Assembly (NCBI GenBank): GCA_918807975.1
Contig: OU964932.1
Location: 9,300,001-9,364,000, forward strand
Source of the DNA: Aplidium turbinatum
Lineage: Eukaryota > Chordata > Ascidiacea > Aplousobranchia > Polyclinidae
DNA: 64,000 nt
Direction: 5' to 3'
Position 1 is the stretch's first letter. Each line of letters starts with the position of its first letter. Of the stretch, positions 21,356-33,666 are shown piece after piece. Made by a program: the position numbers and the translations under genes. Under the pieces are notes generated by a model. It did not search any database. It was not told the DNA's origin and saw only the letters and a program-made list of their open reading frames with translations.

Positions 21356-22845
21356 GCGCTAACTTAAACTGTTACTATTTTATCTACAAAACGAGCAATC
21401 GTGGTTCAGTATAAGCCACCCACAGTTTGCTGTGATCGATGAATACTGCCTCCACCAAATATGCTGTAGCTTTTTCATTTCTGCTCGGATTCTAACAATT
21501 TTACTATCGTTGGATGGCATTATGATTCATCTACTCGAATGGATTAATTGCCAGTCTAAAGTAGGCATTACATTTATGTAGCGCTAACTTAAACTTTACT
21601 ATTTTGTACCAATTCTCAGCAATTCAATTTTTACAATAAAAATATCAAACCAACACAAATTAAAAGAGTATGTCTTGGTTTATTCATATGTTAACTTTCA
21701 CATTTATATCTAATCCACAAAACGAACAATCGTTGTTCAAACGTAACCGCTCGACGAAGCTTTTTTCCAATGCATTTTTCAAGGCGATTCGATCGTGGTT
21801 CAGTATAAGCCGCCCACAGTTTCATGTGATCGATCAATACTGCCTCCACCAAATATGCTGTAGCTTTCTCCTTTCTGCTCGGATTTTGACAATATTCCTA
21901 TCGTTGGAAAGCATGATGCCTCACCTACCCGAATGGATTAATTGCCAGTCTAAAGTAGGCATTACATTTATGTAGCGCTAACTTAAACTTTACTATTTTG
22001 TACCAATTCTCAGCAATTCATTTTTTACAATAAAAATACCAAATCAACACAAATTAAAAGAGTATGTCTTGGTTTATTCACCTAACAACTTTCACGTTTA
22101 TATGTTATCTAAAAAACAAGAAATCGTTGTTCAAACGTAACCGCTCGACGAAGCTTTTTACCAAAACAATGCAAACACTAAGCGATCAATTTCGAGTGTT
22201 CATTGTAAGCCACCCACAGTTTCATGCGATCGGTGAATAGTGCCTCCACCAAATATGCTGTAGCTTTCTCATTTCTGCTCGGATTTTAACAATTTTACTA
22301 TCGTTGGATGGCATTATGCTTCATCTACCCGAATGGATTAATTGCCAATCGAAAGTAGGCATTATATTTATGTAGCGCTAACTTAAACTTTACTATTTTG
22401 TAACAATTCTCAGCAATTCAATTTTTACAATAAAAATACCAAACTAACACAAATTAAAAGAGTATGTCTTGTTTTATTAACCTAACAACTTTCACGTTTA
22501 TATGTTATCTACAAAACGAGAAATCGTTGTTCAAACGTAACCGCTCGACGAAGCTTTTTTCCAATGCATTTTTCAAGGCGATTCGATCGTGGTTCAGTAT
22601 AAGCCGCCCACAGTTTGCTGTGATCGATGAATACTGCCTCCACCAAATATGCTGTAGCTTTCTCATTTCTGCTCGGATTCTAACAATTTTACTATCGTTG
22701 GATGGCATTATGCTTCATCTACTCGAATGGATTAATTGCCAATCTAAAGTAGGCATTACATTTATGTAGCGCTAACTTAAACTTTACTATTTTGTACCAA
22801 TTCTCAGCAATTCATTTTTTACAATAAAAATACCAAACCAAACTG
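21355..22845 (+). repeat. Left-arm tandem array, ~395-bp units
   Basis: Units are marked by TAGCGCTAACTTAAAC (near 21353, 21578, 21974, 22373 and 22767). The first is partial. Each full unit contains an open minus-strand frame that starts in NDSKIVRI and an open plus-strand frame. The frames look incidental (see findings). Confidence 0.85.
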
Positions 22846-22865
22846 CGCGGCTGACTGACTGTAGA

Positions 22866-25800
22866 TGAAGCCTAATGCCACCCAACGATAGTAAAATTGT
22901 TAGAATCCGAGCAGAAATGAGAAAGCTACAGCATATTTGGTGGAGGCAGTATTCATCGATCACAGCAAACTGTGGGCGGCTTATACTGAACCACGATCGA
23001 ATCGCCTTGAAAAATGCATTGGAAAAAAGCTTCGTCGAGCGGTTACGTTTGAACAACGATTTCTCGTTTTGTGGATAACATATAAACGTGAAAGTTGTTA
23101 GGTTAATAAAACAAGACATACTCTTTTAATTTGTGTTGGTTTGGTATTTTTATTGTAAAAATTGAATTGCTGAGAATTGTTACAAAATAGTAAAGTTTAA
23201 GTTAGCGCTACATAAATATAGTGCCTACTTTAGATTGGCAATTAATCTATTCGGGTAGATGAAGCATAATGCCATCCAACGATAGTAAAATTGTTAAAAT
23301 CCGAGCAGAAATGAGAAAGCCACAGCATATTTGGTGGAGGCACTATTCACCGATCGCATCAAACTGTGGGCGGCTTGTAATGAACACTCGAAACTGATCG
23401 CTTTGTGTTTGCATTGTTTTGGTAAAAAGCTTCGTCGAGCGGTTACGTTTGAACAACGATTGCTCGTTTTGTGGATTAGATATAAATGTGAAAGTTAACA
23501 TATGAATAAAGCAAGACATACTCTTTTAATTTGTGTTGGTTTGGTATTTTTATTGTAAAAAATGAATTGCTGAGAATTGGTACAAAATAGTAAAGTTTAA
23601 ACCATCAGTTCCAGTGTTTATTTGTGAATTAGGGTTAACTGATTCGTATAGATGAAGCATAATGCCATCCAACGATAGTAAAATTGTTAGAATCCGAGCA
23701 GAAATGAGAAAGCTACAGCACATTTGGTGGAGGCACTATTCACCGATCACATCAAACTGTGGGCGGCTTATACTGGACCACGATCGAATCGCCTTGAAAA
23801 ATGCATTGGAAAAAAGCTTGGTCGAGCGGTTACGTTTGAACAACGATTGCTCGTTTTGTGGATTAGATATAAATGTGAAAGTTAACATATGAATAAACCA
23901 AGACATACTCTTTTAATTTGTGTTAGTTTGGTATTTTTATTGTAATAAATGAATTGCTGAGAATTGGTACAAAATAGTAAAGTTTAAGTTAGCGCTACAT
24001 AAATGTAATGCCTACTTTAGATTGACAATTAATCCATTCGAGTAGATGAAGCATAATGCCATCCAACGATAGTAAAATTGTTAGAATCCGAGCAGAAATG
24101 AGAAAGCTACAGCATATTTGGTGGAGGCGGTATTCATCGATCACAGCAAACTGTGGGCGGCTTATACTGAACCACGATCGAATCGCCTTGAAAAATGCAT
24201 TGGAAAAAAGCTTCGTCGAGCGGTTACGTTTGAACAACGATTTCTCGTTTTGTGGATAACATATAAACGTGAAAGTTGTTAGGTTAATAAAACAAGACAT
24301 ACTCTTTTAATTTGTGTTGGTTTGGTATTTTTATTGTAAAAATTGAATTGCTGAGAATTGTTACAAAATAGTAAAGTTTAAGTTAGCGCTACATAAATAT
24401 AGTGCCTACTTTAGATTGGTAATTAATCCATTCGGGTAGATGAAGCATAATGCCATCCAACGATAGTAAAATTGTTAAAATCCGAGCAGAAATGAGAAAG
24501 CTACAGCATATTTGGTGGAGGCACTATTCACCGATCGCATGAAACTGTGGGCGGCTTACAATGAACACTCGCAATTGATCGCTTTGTGTTTGCATTGTTT
24601 TGGTAAAAAGCTTCGTCGAGCGGTTACGTTTGAACAACGATTTCTCGTTTTTTAGATAACATATAAACGTGAAAGTTTAAGGTGAATAAACCAAGACATA
24701 CTCTTTTAATTTGTGTTGATTCGGTATTTTTATTGTAAAAAATGAATTGCTGAGAATTGGTACAAAATAGTAAAGTTTAAGTTAGCGCTACATAAATGTA
24801 ATGCCTACTTTAGACTGGCAATTAATCCATTCGGGTAGGTGAGGCATCATGCTTTCCAACGATAGGAATATTGTCAAAATCCGAGCAGAAATGAGAAAGC
24901 TACAGCATATTTGGTGGAGGCAGTATTGATCGATCACATGAAACTGTGGGCGGCTTATACTGAACCACGATCGAATCGCCTTGAAAAATGCATTGGAAAA
25001 AAGCTTCGTCGAGCGGTTACGTTTGAACAACGATTGTTCGTTTTGTGGATTAGATATAAATGTGAAAGTTAACATATGAATAAACCAAGACATACTCTTT
25101 TAATTTGTGTTGGTTTGATATTTTTATTGTAAAAAATGAATTGCTGAGAATTGGTACAAAATAGTAAAGTTTAAGTTAGCGCTACATAAATGTAATGCCT
25201 ACTTTAGACTGGCAATTAATCCATTCGGGTAGGTGAGGCATCATGCTTTCCAACGATAGGAAAATTGTTAAAATCCGAGCAGAAATGAGAAAGCTACAGC
25301 ATATTTGGTGGAGGCAGTATTCATCGATCACATGAAACTGTGGGCGGCTTATACTGAACCACGATCGAATCGCCTTGAAAAATGCATTGGAAAAAAGCTT
25401 AGTCGAGCGGTTACGTTTGAACAACGATTGTTCGTTTTGTGGATTAGATATAAATGTGAAAGTTAACATATGAATAAACCAAGACATACTCTTTTAATTT
25501 GTGTTGGTTTGGTATTTATATTGTAATAAATGAATTGCTGAGAATTGGTACAAAATAGTAAAGTTTAAGTTAGCGCTACATAAATTTAATGCCTACTTTA
25601 GATTGGCAATTAATCCATTCGAGTAGATGAAGCGTAATGCCATCCAACGATAGTAAAATTGTTAGAATCCGAGCAGAAATGAGAAAGCTACAGCATATTT
25701 GGTGGAGGCAGTATTCATCGATCACATGAAACTGTAATGTAATGGGCGGCTTATACTGAACCACGATCGAATCGCCTTGAAAAATGCATTGGAAAAAAGC

Positions 25801-28510
25801 TTCGTCGAGCGGTTACGTTTGAACAACGATTTCTCGTTTTGTAGATAACATATAAACGTGAAAGTTGTTAGGTTAATAAAACAAGACATACTCTTTTAAT
25901 TTGTGTTGGTTTGGTATTTTTATTGTAAAAATTGAATTGCTGAGAATTGGTACAAAATAGTAAAGTTTAAGTTAGCGCTACATAAATATAGTGCCTACTT
26001 TAGATTGGCAATTAATCCATTCGGGTAGATGAAGCATAATGCCATCCAACGATAGTAAAATTGTTAAAATCCGAGCAGAAATGAGAAAGCTACAGCATAT
26101 TTGGTGGAGGCACTATTCACCGATCGCATGAAACTGTGGGCGGCTTACAATGAACACTCGAAATTGATCGCTTTGTGTTTGCATTGTTTTGGTAAAAAGC
26201 TTCGTCGAGCGGTTACGTTTGAACAACGATTTCTCGTTTTTTAGATAACATATAAACGTGAAAGTTGTTAGGTGAATAAACCAAGACATACTCTTTTAAT
26301 TTGTGTTGATTTGGTATTTTTATTGTAAAAAATGAATTGCTGAGAACTGGTACAAAATAGTAAAGTTTAAGTTAGGCTAGCGCTACATAAATGTAATGCC
26401 TACTTTAGACTGGCAATTAATCCATTCGGGTAGGTGAGGCATCATGCTTTCCAACGATAGGAATATTGTCAAAATCCGAGCAGAAATGAGAAAGCTACAG
26501 CATATTTGGTGGAGGCAGTATTGATCGATCACATGAAACTGTGGGCGGCTTATACTGAACCACGATCGAATCGCCTTGAAAAATGCATTGGAAAAAAGCT
26601 TCGTCGAGCGGTTACGTTTGAACAACGATTGTTCGTTTTGTGGATTAGATATAAATGTGAAAGTTAACATATGAATAAACCAAGACATACTCTTTTAATT
26701 TGTGTTGGTTTGATATTTTTATTGTAAAAAATGAATTGCTGAGAATTGGTACAAAATAGTAAAGTTTAAGTTAGCGCTACATAAATGTAATGCCTACTTT
26801 AGACTGGCAATTAATCCATTCGGGTAGGTGAGGCATCATGCTTTCCAACGATAGGAAAATTGTTAAAATCCGAGCAGAAATGAGAAAGCTACAGCATATT
26901 TGGTGGAGGCAGTATTCATCGATCACATGAAACTGTGGGCGGCTTATACTGAACCACGATCGAATCGCCTTGAAAAATGCATTGGAAAAAAGCTTAGTCG
27001 AGCGGTTACGTTTGAACAACGATTGTTCGTTTTGTGGATTAGATATAAATGTGAAAGTTAACATATGAATAAACCAAGACATACTCTTTTAATTTGTGTT
27101 GGTTTGGTATTTTTATTGTAAAAATTGAATTGCTGAGAATTGGTACAAAATAGTAAAGTTTAAGTTACCCGCTACATAAATATAATGCCTACTTTAGATT
27201 GGCAATTAATCCATTCGGGTAGATGAAGCATAATGCCATCCAACGATAGGAAAATTGTTAAAATCCGAGCAGAAATGAGAAAGCTACAGCATATTTGGTG
27301 GAGGCACTATTCACCGATCGCATCAAACTGTGGGCGGCTTGTATTGAACACTCGAAACTGATCGCTTTGTGTTTGCATTGTTTTGGTAAAAAGCTTCGTC
27401 GAGCGGTTACGTTTGAACAACGATTGCTCGTTTTGTGGATTAGATATAAATGTGAAAGTTAACATATGAATAAACCAAGACATACTCTTTTAATTTGTGT
27501 TGGTTTGGTATTTTTATTGTAAAAATTGAATTGCTGAGAATTGGTACAAAATAGTAAAGTTTAAGTTACCCGCTACATAAATATAATGCCTACTTTAGAT
27601 TGGCAATTAATCCATTCGGGTAGATGAAGCATAATGCCATCCAACGATAGTAAAATTGTTAAAATCCGAGCAGAAATGAGAAAGCTACAGCATATTTGGT
27701 GGAGGCACTATTCACCGATCGCATCAAACTGTGGGCGGCTTGTATTGAACACTCGAAACTGATCGCTTTGTGTTTGCATTGTTTTGGTAAAAAGCTTCGT
27801 CGAGCGGTTACGTTTGAACAACGATTGCTCGTTTTGTGGATTAGATATAAATGTGAAAGTTAACATATGAATAAACCAAGACATACTCTTTTAATTTGTG
27901 TTGGTTTGGTATTTTTATTGTAAAAAATGAATTGCTGAGAATTGGTACAAAATAGTAAAGTTTAAGTTAGCGCTACATAAATGTAATGCCTACTTTAGAC
28001 TGGCAATTAATCCATTCGAGTAGATGAATCATAATGCCAACCAACGATAGTAAAATTGTTAGAATCCGAGCAGAAATGAGAAAGCTACAGCATATTTGGT
28101 GGAGGCAGTATTCATCGATCACAGCAAACTGTGGGCGGCTTATACTGAACCACGATTGCTCGTTTTGTAGATAACGTTGTTTCTCTGGGCAAGAAACTTA
28201 ACGATAATTGCCTCTACCTAGTGATCGATTTCGAGTAATGGGTAGTACCAAATTTAAGTCATAAGTAAAGTAGACAACCGGAAACAGACATTGCCGTCGG
28301 CTGCAGCGTGGGTCAGGTGTATGTCGGAAGGCGTACACCGATGCATAGCGCTCAAGTCCGCTTTCCCGCAATGCAGGATAAAGATAAACAAACAAACAAA
28401 AACAAACAATAACATATAAACGTGAAAGTTGTTACGTTAATAAAGCAAGTATTTTTATTGTAAAAATGAATTGCTGAGAATTGGTACAAAATAGTAACAG
28501 TTTAAGTTAG
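22866..28510 (-). repeat. Right-arm tandem array, ~395-bp units
   Basis: About 14 inverted copies of the left-arm unit (markers near 23200, 23985, 24383, 24783, 25175, 25569, 25970, 26375, 26770, 27165, 27562 and 27965). Two sub-types alternate: one keeps GATCGAATCGCCTTGAAAAATG, the other has TGATCGCTTTGTGTTTGCATTG instead. A 1595-bp block is duplicated as a higher-order repeat. Confidence 0.85.
28176..28408 (+). mobile_element. SINE-like insertion in the array (fourth layer)
   Basis: A 233-bp segment interrupts the last array unit between ATAAC copies at 28171-28175 and 28409-28413. It opens GTTGTTTCTCTGGGCAAGAA and ends in an (AAAC)n-rich tail at 28385-28408. The CTGGGCAAGAAACTTAA start and the A/C-rich tail resemble tRNA-type SINEs, but I do not see a clear A/B box pair. 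Confidence 0.6.
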
Positions 28511-28513
28511 CGC

Positions 28514-28678
28514 TAGATCAATAATAATGCCTACAAATATTTAAAAATCAATAGGCATTCCGCTTTTACTTCTATTCCGCGTTTTTGCACCCTTCCTAAA
28601 AGTAGTTGCGTTTTTTTGCCTGACGTCACAGATTTTTGTGACGTCACTAACCAAGGCGGCCGATCCTAAACCAGCACC
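28514..28678 (-). repeat. Right terminal inverted repeat
   Basis: Inverse of 21191-21355. Ends AACCAGCACC before the CAAATAGG target duplication. Confidence 0.9.
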
Positions 28679-29418
28679 CAAATAGGCTAAGGCTATTTAA
28701 ATTAAGACTATTTTTTTCTCGATTTACACAATTTCGAAGCTTAAGAAGTGATACGACCATTTTTTCACTCCCCTGTAGGCTACCTGTGAAATAAGTTTTG
28801 TGCCTGTACCCTGTAGTAATCTAGCTTGAATTGAATTCACTGCAGGAGGATGACATTCTTGTACAAAATTGTAATAAGATAAACTGCATTGCTGAAAATA
28901 TGAATTAGTGTTTATTTGATGTGCGGCCCTCCTGTAAGCATTACATTTTCCTAACTAGCCCTCATGTTAAAAAGGTTGCCCACCCCTGCCCTAGCACTTC
29001 CTATAACCTGTTGAATACCCTAACTCTACAGCTAACACTTCTACATTCGTGGCTCATCGCTACTCTGCGAAATAAAAACTAACTTTAAAAAGTCTGTAAA
29101 GTTATTCGGTTAGGTGGGGCTGTTTTCCATGCAGCCCCAACAGATTCAAAATTGCTGTAAAATACCAAAAGAGGTGGAGCTTCAAGGATAATTTTTAGCC
29201 AATCAGAGCGCTTGAAATCCAGAATCTCGGGCTGCAGAGCAGTTCGCCCAAAGTCGGTGTTGCCAAACGAAACTTTTAATATTTTAATTTTCAATCCGCA
29301 ATTTTTAAGTGATAAAAGTAACCGGGTCGGACAAATACAGAGGAAAACATATTTTTCCTCTTCTCTTTCTTTTAGGTGGGGCTGCAGCCCCATGGCACGA
29401 GCCGCCACTGCTTGTAGT

Positions 29419-29873
29419 AATGAATGACAGCCTAACAAAAAGTGTTGTGGATTGAATTTGCCAGTTCCAATATTGATGTGGATGAGCAGTCATAATAATA
29501 GGATGGAGAAAGAAAACCGGACATAAAAGAAACCCATCCTCAGACAAAAGCCCGTTTCGATGTGGCCCAGGAGAGCAGGTGTTGAGCTCTTTCTATGGTC
29601 AGACTGCACATCACACAGTAGCCTAAGATGGTTGAGGTTTGAGATCCAGTTTAAGTTATTGTTTCTTGTCCTGGTGGGTGATGGAATGGATGAGCTGGTA
29701 GATGATGATGTCTTGATGGTGTTGATGAAGCTCTCATCCCCAGCACAAGCAATCGACATTATTGTTAGGTAGGCCTAATCTTTTGTAAATTATTTCGGAA
29801 TTCCACTAAAGTCTTCACAAGAATGCAAGAAAGTCTTTCTATGTTGTCTATCTATTGCGTGTCCGTTTTGCTT
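29419..29873. other. Short spacer, no gene recognised
   Basis: Contains open frames on both strands around 29490-29770 (70-89 codons) with no recognisable domain. I do not call a gene. Confidence 0.35.
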
Positions 29874-29881
29874 AAATGTTG

Positions 29882-30002
29882 GGTGCTCTTCCACAAGACG
29901 CCCTGTTGGTCAACCAGACAAAATGATGACGTCACACATTGGAATGGACTATTATGAAGGAGAAAGTGTGGGGTGGAAATGGAACGAAATACACCAGAAG
30001 GA
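29882..30002 (+). repeat. Left terminal inverted repeat (unique part)
   Basis: 121 bp, inverse of 42567-42687. Contains ATGACGTCAC near 29927. Repeat-unit sequence follows directly, so the effective inverted repeat is several kilobases long. Confidence 0.9.
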
Positions 30003-32464
30003 AATTGTCTCCCATTCATTCATTTCTTGTTCAATTTCAACAAATTTGCTATTGTTGGAAAGCACAAGCATAGATCTAACCAACTAAATTAGTACCAAGT
30101 CCCAAAATACTACTAGCTCCATCTGGTGGCCACCTAAACTTGACCAAATTCAAACCATTATCAAAAGTTTATTTGCAATGATAAAAACATTAAACGACAA
30201 CCAATTAAAAGAACTTGTTACTGTTTATTGAAGTGATAACTTTCATTTTTATACCTTATTTAATATATGAGCAATCGTGGCCACCTAAACTTGACCAAAT
30301 TCAAACCATCACCAAAACTTCATTTTAAATGATAAACAATCTAAATCAAATCCAATTAAACGTCTTCCAGTTCACGCCCTGCATGTTCACGATAATTAAT
30401 TGTCTCCCATTTATTCATTTCTTGCTCAATTTCAACAGATTTGCTATCGTTGAAAAGCACAAGCATAGATCTAACCAACTAAGTTAATACCAAGTCCCAA
30501 AATGCTAATAGCTCCATCTAGTGGCCACCTAAACTTGACCACATGCAAACCATCACCAAAACTTCATTTTAAATGATAAACAATTTAAATTAAATCCAAT
30601 TAAAAGAACATGTTACTGTTTATTGAAGTGCTAACTTTCATTTTTGTATCTTATTCAATATGCGCGCAATCGTTGTTCGAAGACAGCCCCCCAACGAAGC
30701 TTTTGCCCAATGCATTTCAATGGCGAATCGATCGTCTTCCAGTTCACGCCCTGCATGTTCACGATAATTAATTGCCTCCCATTTATTCATTTTTTGCTCA
30801 ATTTCAACAGATTTGCTATCGTTAAAAAGCACAAGCATAGATCTAACCAACTAAATTAATACCAAGTCCCAAAATACTACTAGCTCCATCTGGTGGCCAC
30901 CTAAACTTGACCAAATTCAAACCATTATCAAAAGTTTATTTGGAAGGATAGGAACATTAAACGACAGCCATTTAAAAGAACATGTTACTGTTTATTGAAG
31001 TGCTAACTTTCATTTTTGTATCTTATTCAATATGCGCGCAATCGTTGTTCGAAGACAGCCCCCCAACGAAGCTTTTGCCCAATGCATTTCAATAGCGAAT
31101 CGATCGTCTTCCAGTTCACGCCCTGCATGTTCACGATAATTAATTGTCTCCCATTTATTCATTTCTTGCTCAATTTCAACAGATTTGCTATCGTTGAAAA
31201 GCACAAGCATAGATCTAACCAACTAAATTAATACCAAGTCCCAAAATACTACTAGCTCCATCTGGTGGCCACCTAAACTTGACCAAATTCAAACCATTAT
31301 TTAAAGTTTATTTGCAATGATAAAAACATTAAACGACAACCAATTAAAAGGACATGTTACTGTTTATTGAAGGGCTAACTGTCATTTTTATACCTTATTT
31401 AATATATGAGCAATCGTTGTTCGAAGATAGCCCCCCAACGAAGCTTTTGCCCAATGCATTTCAATGGCGAATCGATTGTCTTCCAGTTCACGCCCTGCAT
31501 GATCACGATAATTAATTGTCTTCCATTTATTCATTTCTAGCTCAATTTCAACAGATTTGCTATCGTTGAAAAGCACAAGCATAGATCTAACCAACTAAAT
31601 TAATACCAAGTCCCAAAATACTACTAGCTCCATCTGGTGGCCACCTAAACTTGACCAAATTCAAACCATTATCAAAAGTTTATTTGCAATGATAAAAACA
31701 TTAAACGACAACCAATTAAAAGAACATGTTACTGTTTATTGAAGGGCTAACTTTCATTTTTATACCTTATTTAATATATGAGCAATCGTTGTTCGAAGAC
31801 AGCCCCCCAACAAAGCTTTTGCCCAATGCATTTCAATGGTGAATCGATCGTCTTCCAGTTCACGCCCTGCGTGATCACGATAATTAATTGTCTCCCATTT
31901 ATTCATTTCTTGCTCAATTTCAACAGATTTGCTATCGTTGAAAAGCACAAGCATAGATCTAACCAACTAAGTTAATACCAAGTCCCAAAATACTACTAGC
32001 TCCATCTGGTGGCCACCTAAACTTGACCAAATTCAAACCATTATCAAAAGTTTATTTGCAATGATAAAAACATTAAACGACAACCAATTAAAAGGACGTG
32101 TTACTGTTTATTGAAGGGCTAACTTTCATTTTTATACCTTATTTAATATATGAGCAATCGTTGTTCGAAGACAGCCCCCCAACGAAGCTTTTGCCCAATG
32201 CATTTCAATGGCGAATCGATCGTCTTCCAGTTCACGCCCTGCGTGTTCAATGGCGAATCGATCGTTTTCCAGTTCACGCCCTGCATGTTCACGATAATTA
32301 ATTGTCTCCCATTTATTCATTTCTTGCTCAATTTCAACAGATTTGCTATCGTTGAAAAGCACAAACATAGATCTAACCAACTAAATTAATACCAAGTCCC
32401 AAAATACTACTAGCTCCATCTGGTGGCCACCTAAACTTAACCAAATTCAGACCATTATCAAAAG
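30003..32464 (-). repeat. Left-arm tandem array, ~372-bp units
   Basis: About seven units marked by AGATCTAACCAACTAA (near 30071, 30468, 30839, 31211, 31582, 31954 and 32371). The outermost is irregular. The last carries a ~42-bp internal duplication (GCGAATCGATCGTYTTCCAG repeated). Confidence 0.9.
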
Positions 32465-32472
32465 AAAAGTTT

Positions 32473-33620
32473 TCAGTAGGGGTACGAAGAGTCATTCCGG
32501 GCCCCCTCTCACTCCGGGCCCTCTTTGTTTTTGGCAAAGCGCGTGATTTTGCTTAGGCGTATTGCACACCATACAACATTTTACTGCAGAATTGGTCATC
32601 TGTGCGCAATAATAGCATCAGGCTGCAATAAAACTATTATTTAGTGTTTTGTGTTGTGCATAGCCTATCATCTGATCTGTCCCTCGCCAATTTGCGTAGG
32701 CTGTCCTGCATTGAATTCGTGTGTCAGTTGTTGATGCCGGTGCTGTTGAGAGGTGTCGCTTGTAGCTTACAGCTTTAATGCAAAATTTTCAAATTTTTTC
32801 ATTTATTTCTCTTAGATGTAGCCTATAATCAGTCCTGATGAGGACACTATGATTTGGTGTCGAAAACGTTGGATTTAGTAGTTTTTTTCTTGTTTTTTTG
32901 TGTGTTAATAAAAAAATGTTAAATCCACTAACGTTACTGAGTGTTATATGTATCTGGTACTACAAGTCAAGCTCTCTACCAAGGCTCAAACATAACATCT
33001 TGTCAAAACATCATCAAATTAATCGTCTGACCGATAAGCTTTCTTCATTAACTTTTGTATTTACCACATGCCTAGCAGAGGTGAACGAAGTTACTTTTTT
33101 TTGACTCGGTTCCGTTCCTGCTCCGAAAGTATTGACTCCGGCTCTTGCTCCAACTCCAAAATTCATTTTGAAGTGAAATAAGCGTGAAACTATCTTTTTC
33201 AAATAATTTTTAAAAAACACAAAAAAGCCCAAAAACACCCGAGCTTTTTAAAAAAAGCCAGGGTGTTTCTCAACCCTGCTTTTGCTTTCCTATGTCCTCC
33301 TCCCCCGAACAGGAGAAAAACCAACTTTTACGATTTAATTTTGGGTGCTTTAAAACGGAACATTTTTGCACGTAAAGCAATAAATCACCACTTTGGGCCC
33401 CTAATTTGCGCGCAATGCACTCAATTACTTTTCCTGGCCCTTTTGCTACATTACGGGCCCCCCAGAACTAAAGGATAACAACTTTTATGCTTGAATTTAG
33501 TCGTTTAGGGTGGTTTTAACCATCATTTTTTCGCGTAAAGTATAAAATCACAATATCGGGCCTCATAACAATCACAGGCCTGGGCCCTCAAGGGTACGCC
33601 GTACCCTCAGTACCCCCCTC
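32473..33620. mobile_element. Possible hAT-like and Penelope-like insert in the core
   Basis: Left edge CAGTAGGGGTACGAAGAG, followed by CCGGGCCCCC. Right edge CCGTACCCTCAGTACCCCC near 33600, preceded by GGGCCCTCAAGGGTACG. These are rough inverted counterparts, as in some hAT elements, but the match is imperfect and I could not fix a target duplication. Inside lies a hammerhead-ribozyme core (32835-32865), a hallmark of Penelope-like elements, so the segment may be composite. It sits directly upstream of the visible transposase exon and may have displaced the transposase N terminus. Confidence 0.4.
32835..32865 (+). ncRNA. Hammerhead ribozyme core motif
   Basis: CTGATGAG (32835-32842) is followed by a perfect 5-bp stem, GACAC (32843-32847) and GTGTC (32857-32861), with a 9-nt loop, then GAAA (32862-32865). 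This is the conserved CUGAUGA-stem II-GAAA core. Penelope-like retroelements are known to carry such motifs near their termini. I could not define stems I and III or the cleavage site, so self-cleavage is unproven. Confidence 0.5.
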
Positions 33621-33666
33621 TCATAGGCCCTGGGTCTCCAAGCAAAATATTCAAACACAAACGGTT

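Larger units (their letters stand above)
21191..28678. mobile_element. Merlin-like inverted-array element, no transposase (third layer)
   Basis: Begins GGTGCTGGTTTAGG and ends CCTAAACCAGCACC, with a perfect 8-bp target duplication CAAATAGG (21183-21190, 28679-28686). The terminal inverted repeats are about 165 bp and differ at about one base, so the element is young. Inside, about 4 units of a ~395-bp repeat face left (21355-22845) and about 14 face right (22866-28510). They meet head-to-head around 22846-22865. No transposase is encoded. Terminal GGTGCT, the 8-bp duplication, a TGACGTCA motif in the termini and a homologous repeat unit tie it to the transposase-bearing Merlin element at 29882-42687. 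The layout also recalls foldback elements (Drosophila FB, sea-urchin TU), but with far longer units. Confidence 0.8.
21113..28988. mobile_element. hAT MITE (second layer)
   Basis: Ends are CAGGGGTGGGCAACGTG and AGGTTGCCCACCCCTG, with a perfect 8-bp duplication CCCTAGCA at 21105-21112 and 28989-28996. The CAGGGGTGGGCAAC terminus is characteristic of many hAT elements. Excluding the third layer, about 370 bp remain and there is no coding capacity. Confidence 0.9.
20812..29410. mobile_element. Non-autonomous hAT element (outermost layer)
   Basis: Left end CAGTGGCGGCTGGTG and right end CACGAGCCGCCACTG are inverted repeats, with a perfect 8-bp target duplication CTTGTAGT at 20804-20811 and 29411-29418. 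Both ends and the 8-bp duplication fit hAT. Without its nested cargo (21113-28988) the element is only about 0.7 kb and encodes no transposase. Confidence 0.9.

Noticed and set aside
21670-28100. Repeated ~101- and 67-codon open frames on both strands of the first array, as a possible multigene peptide family
   Set aside because: They recur because the DNA unit recurs. Both strands are open, and the homologous region in the second array is read in a different frame in its second half.
29490-29772. Open frames on both strands between the two large elements
   Set aside because: No recognisable domain and no splice context; composition alone does not support a gene.
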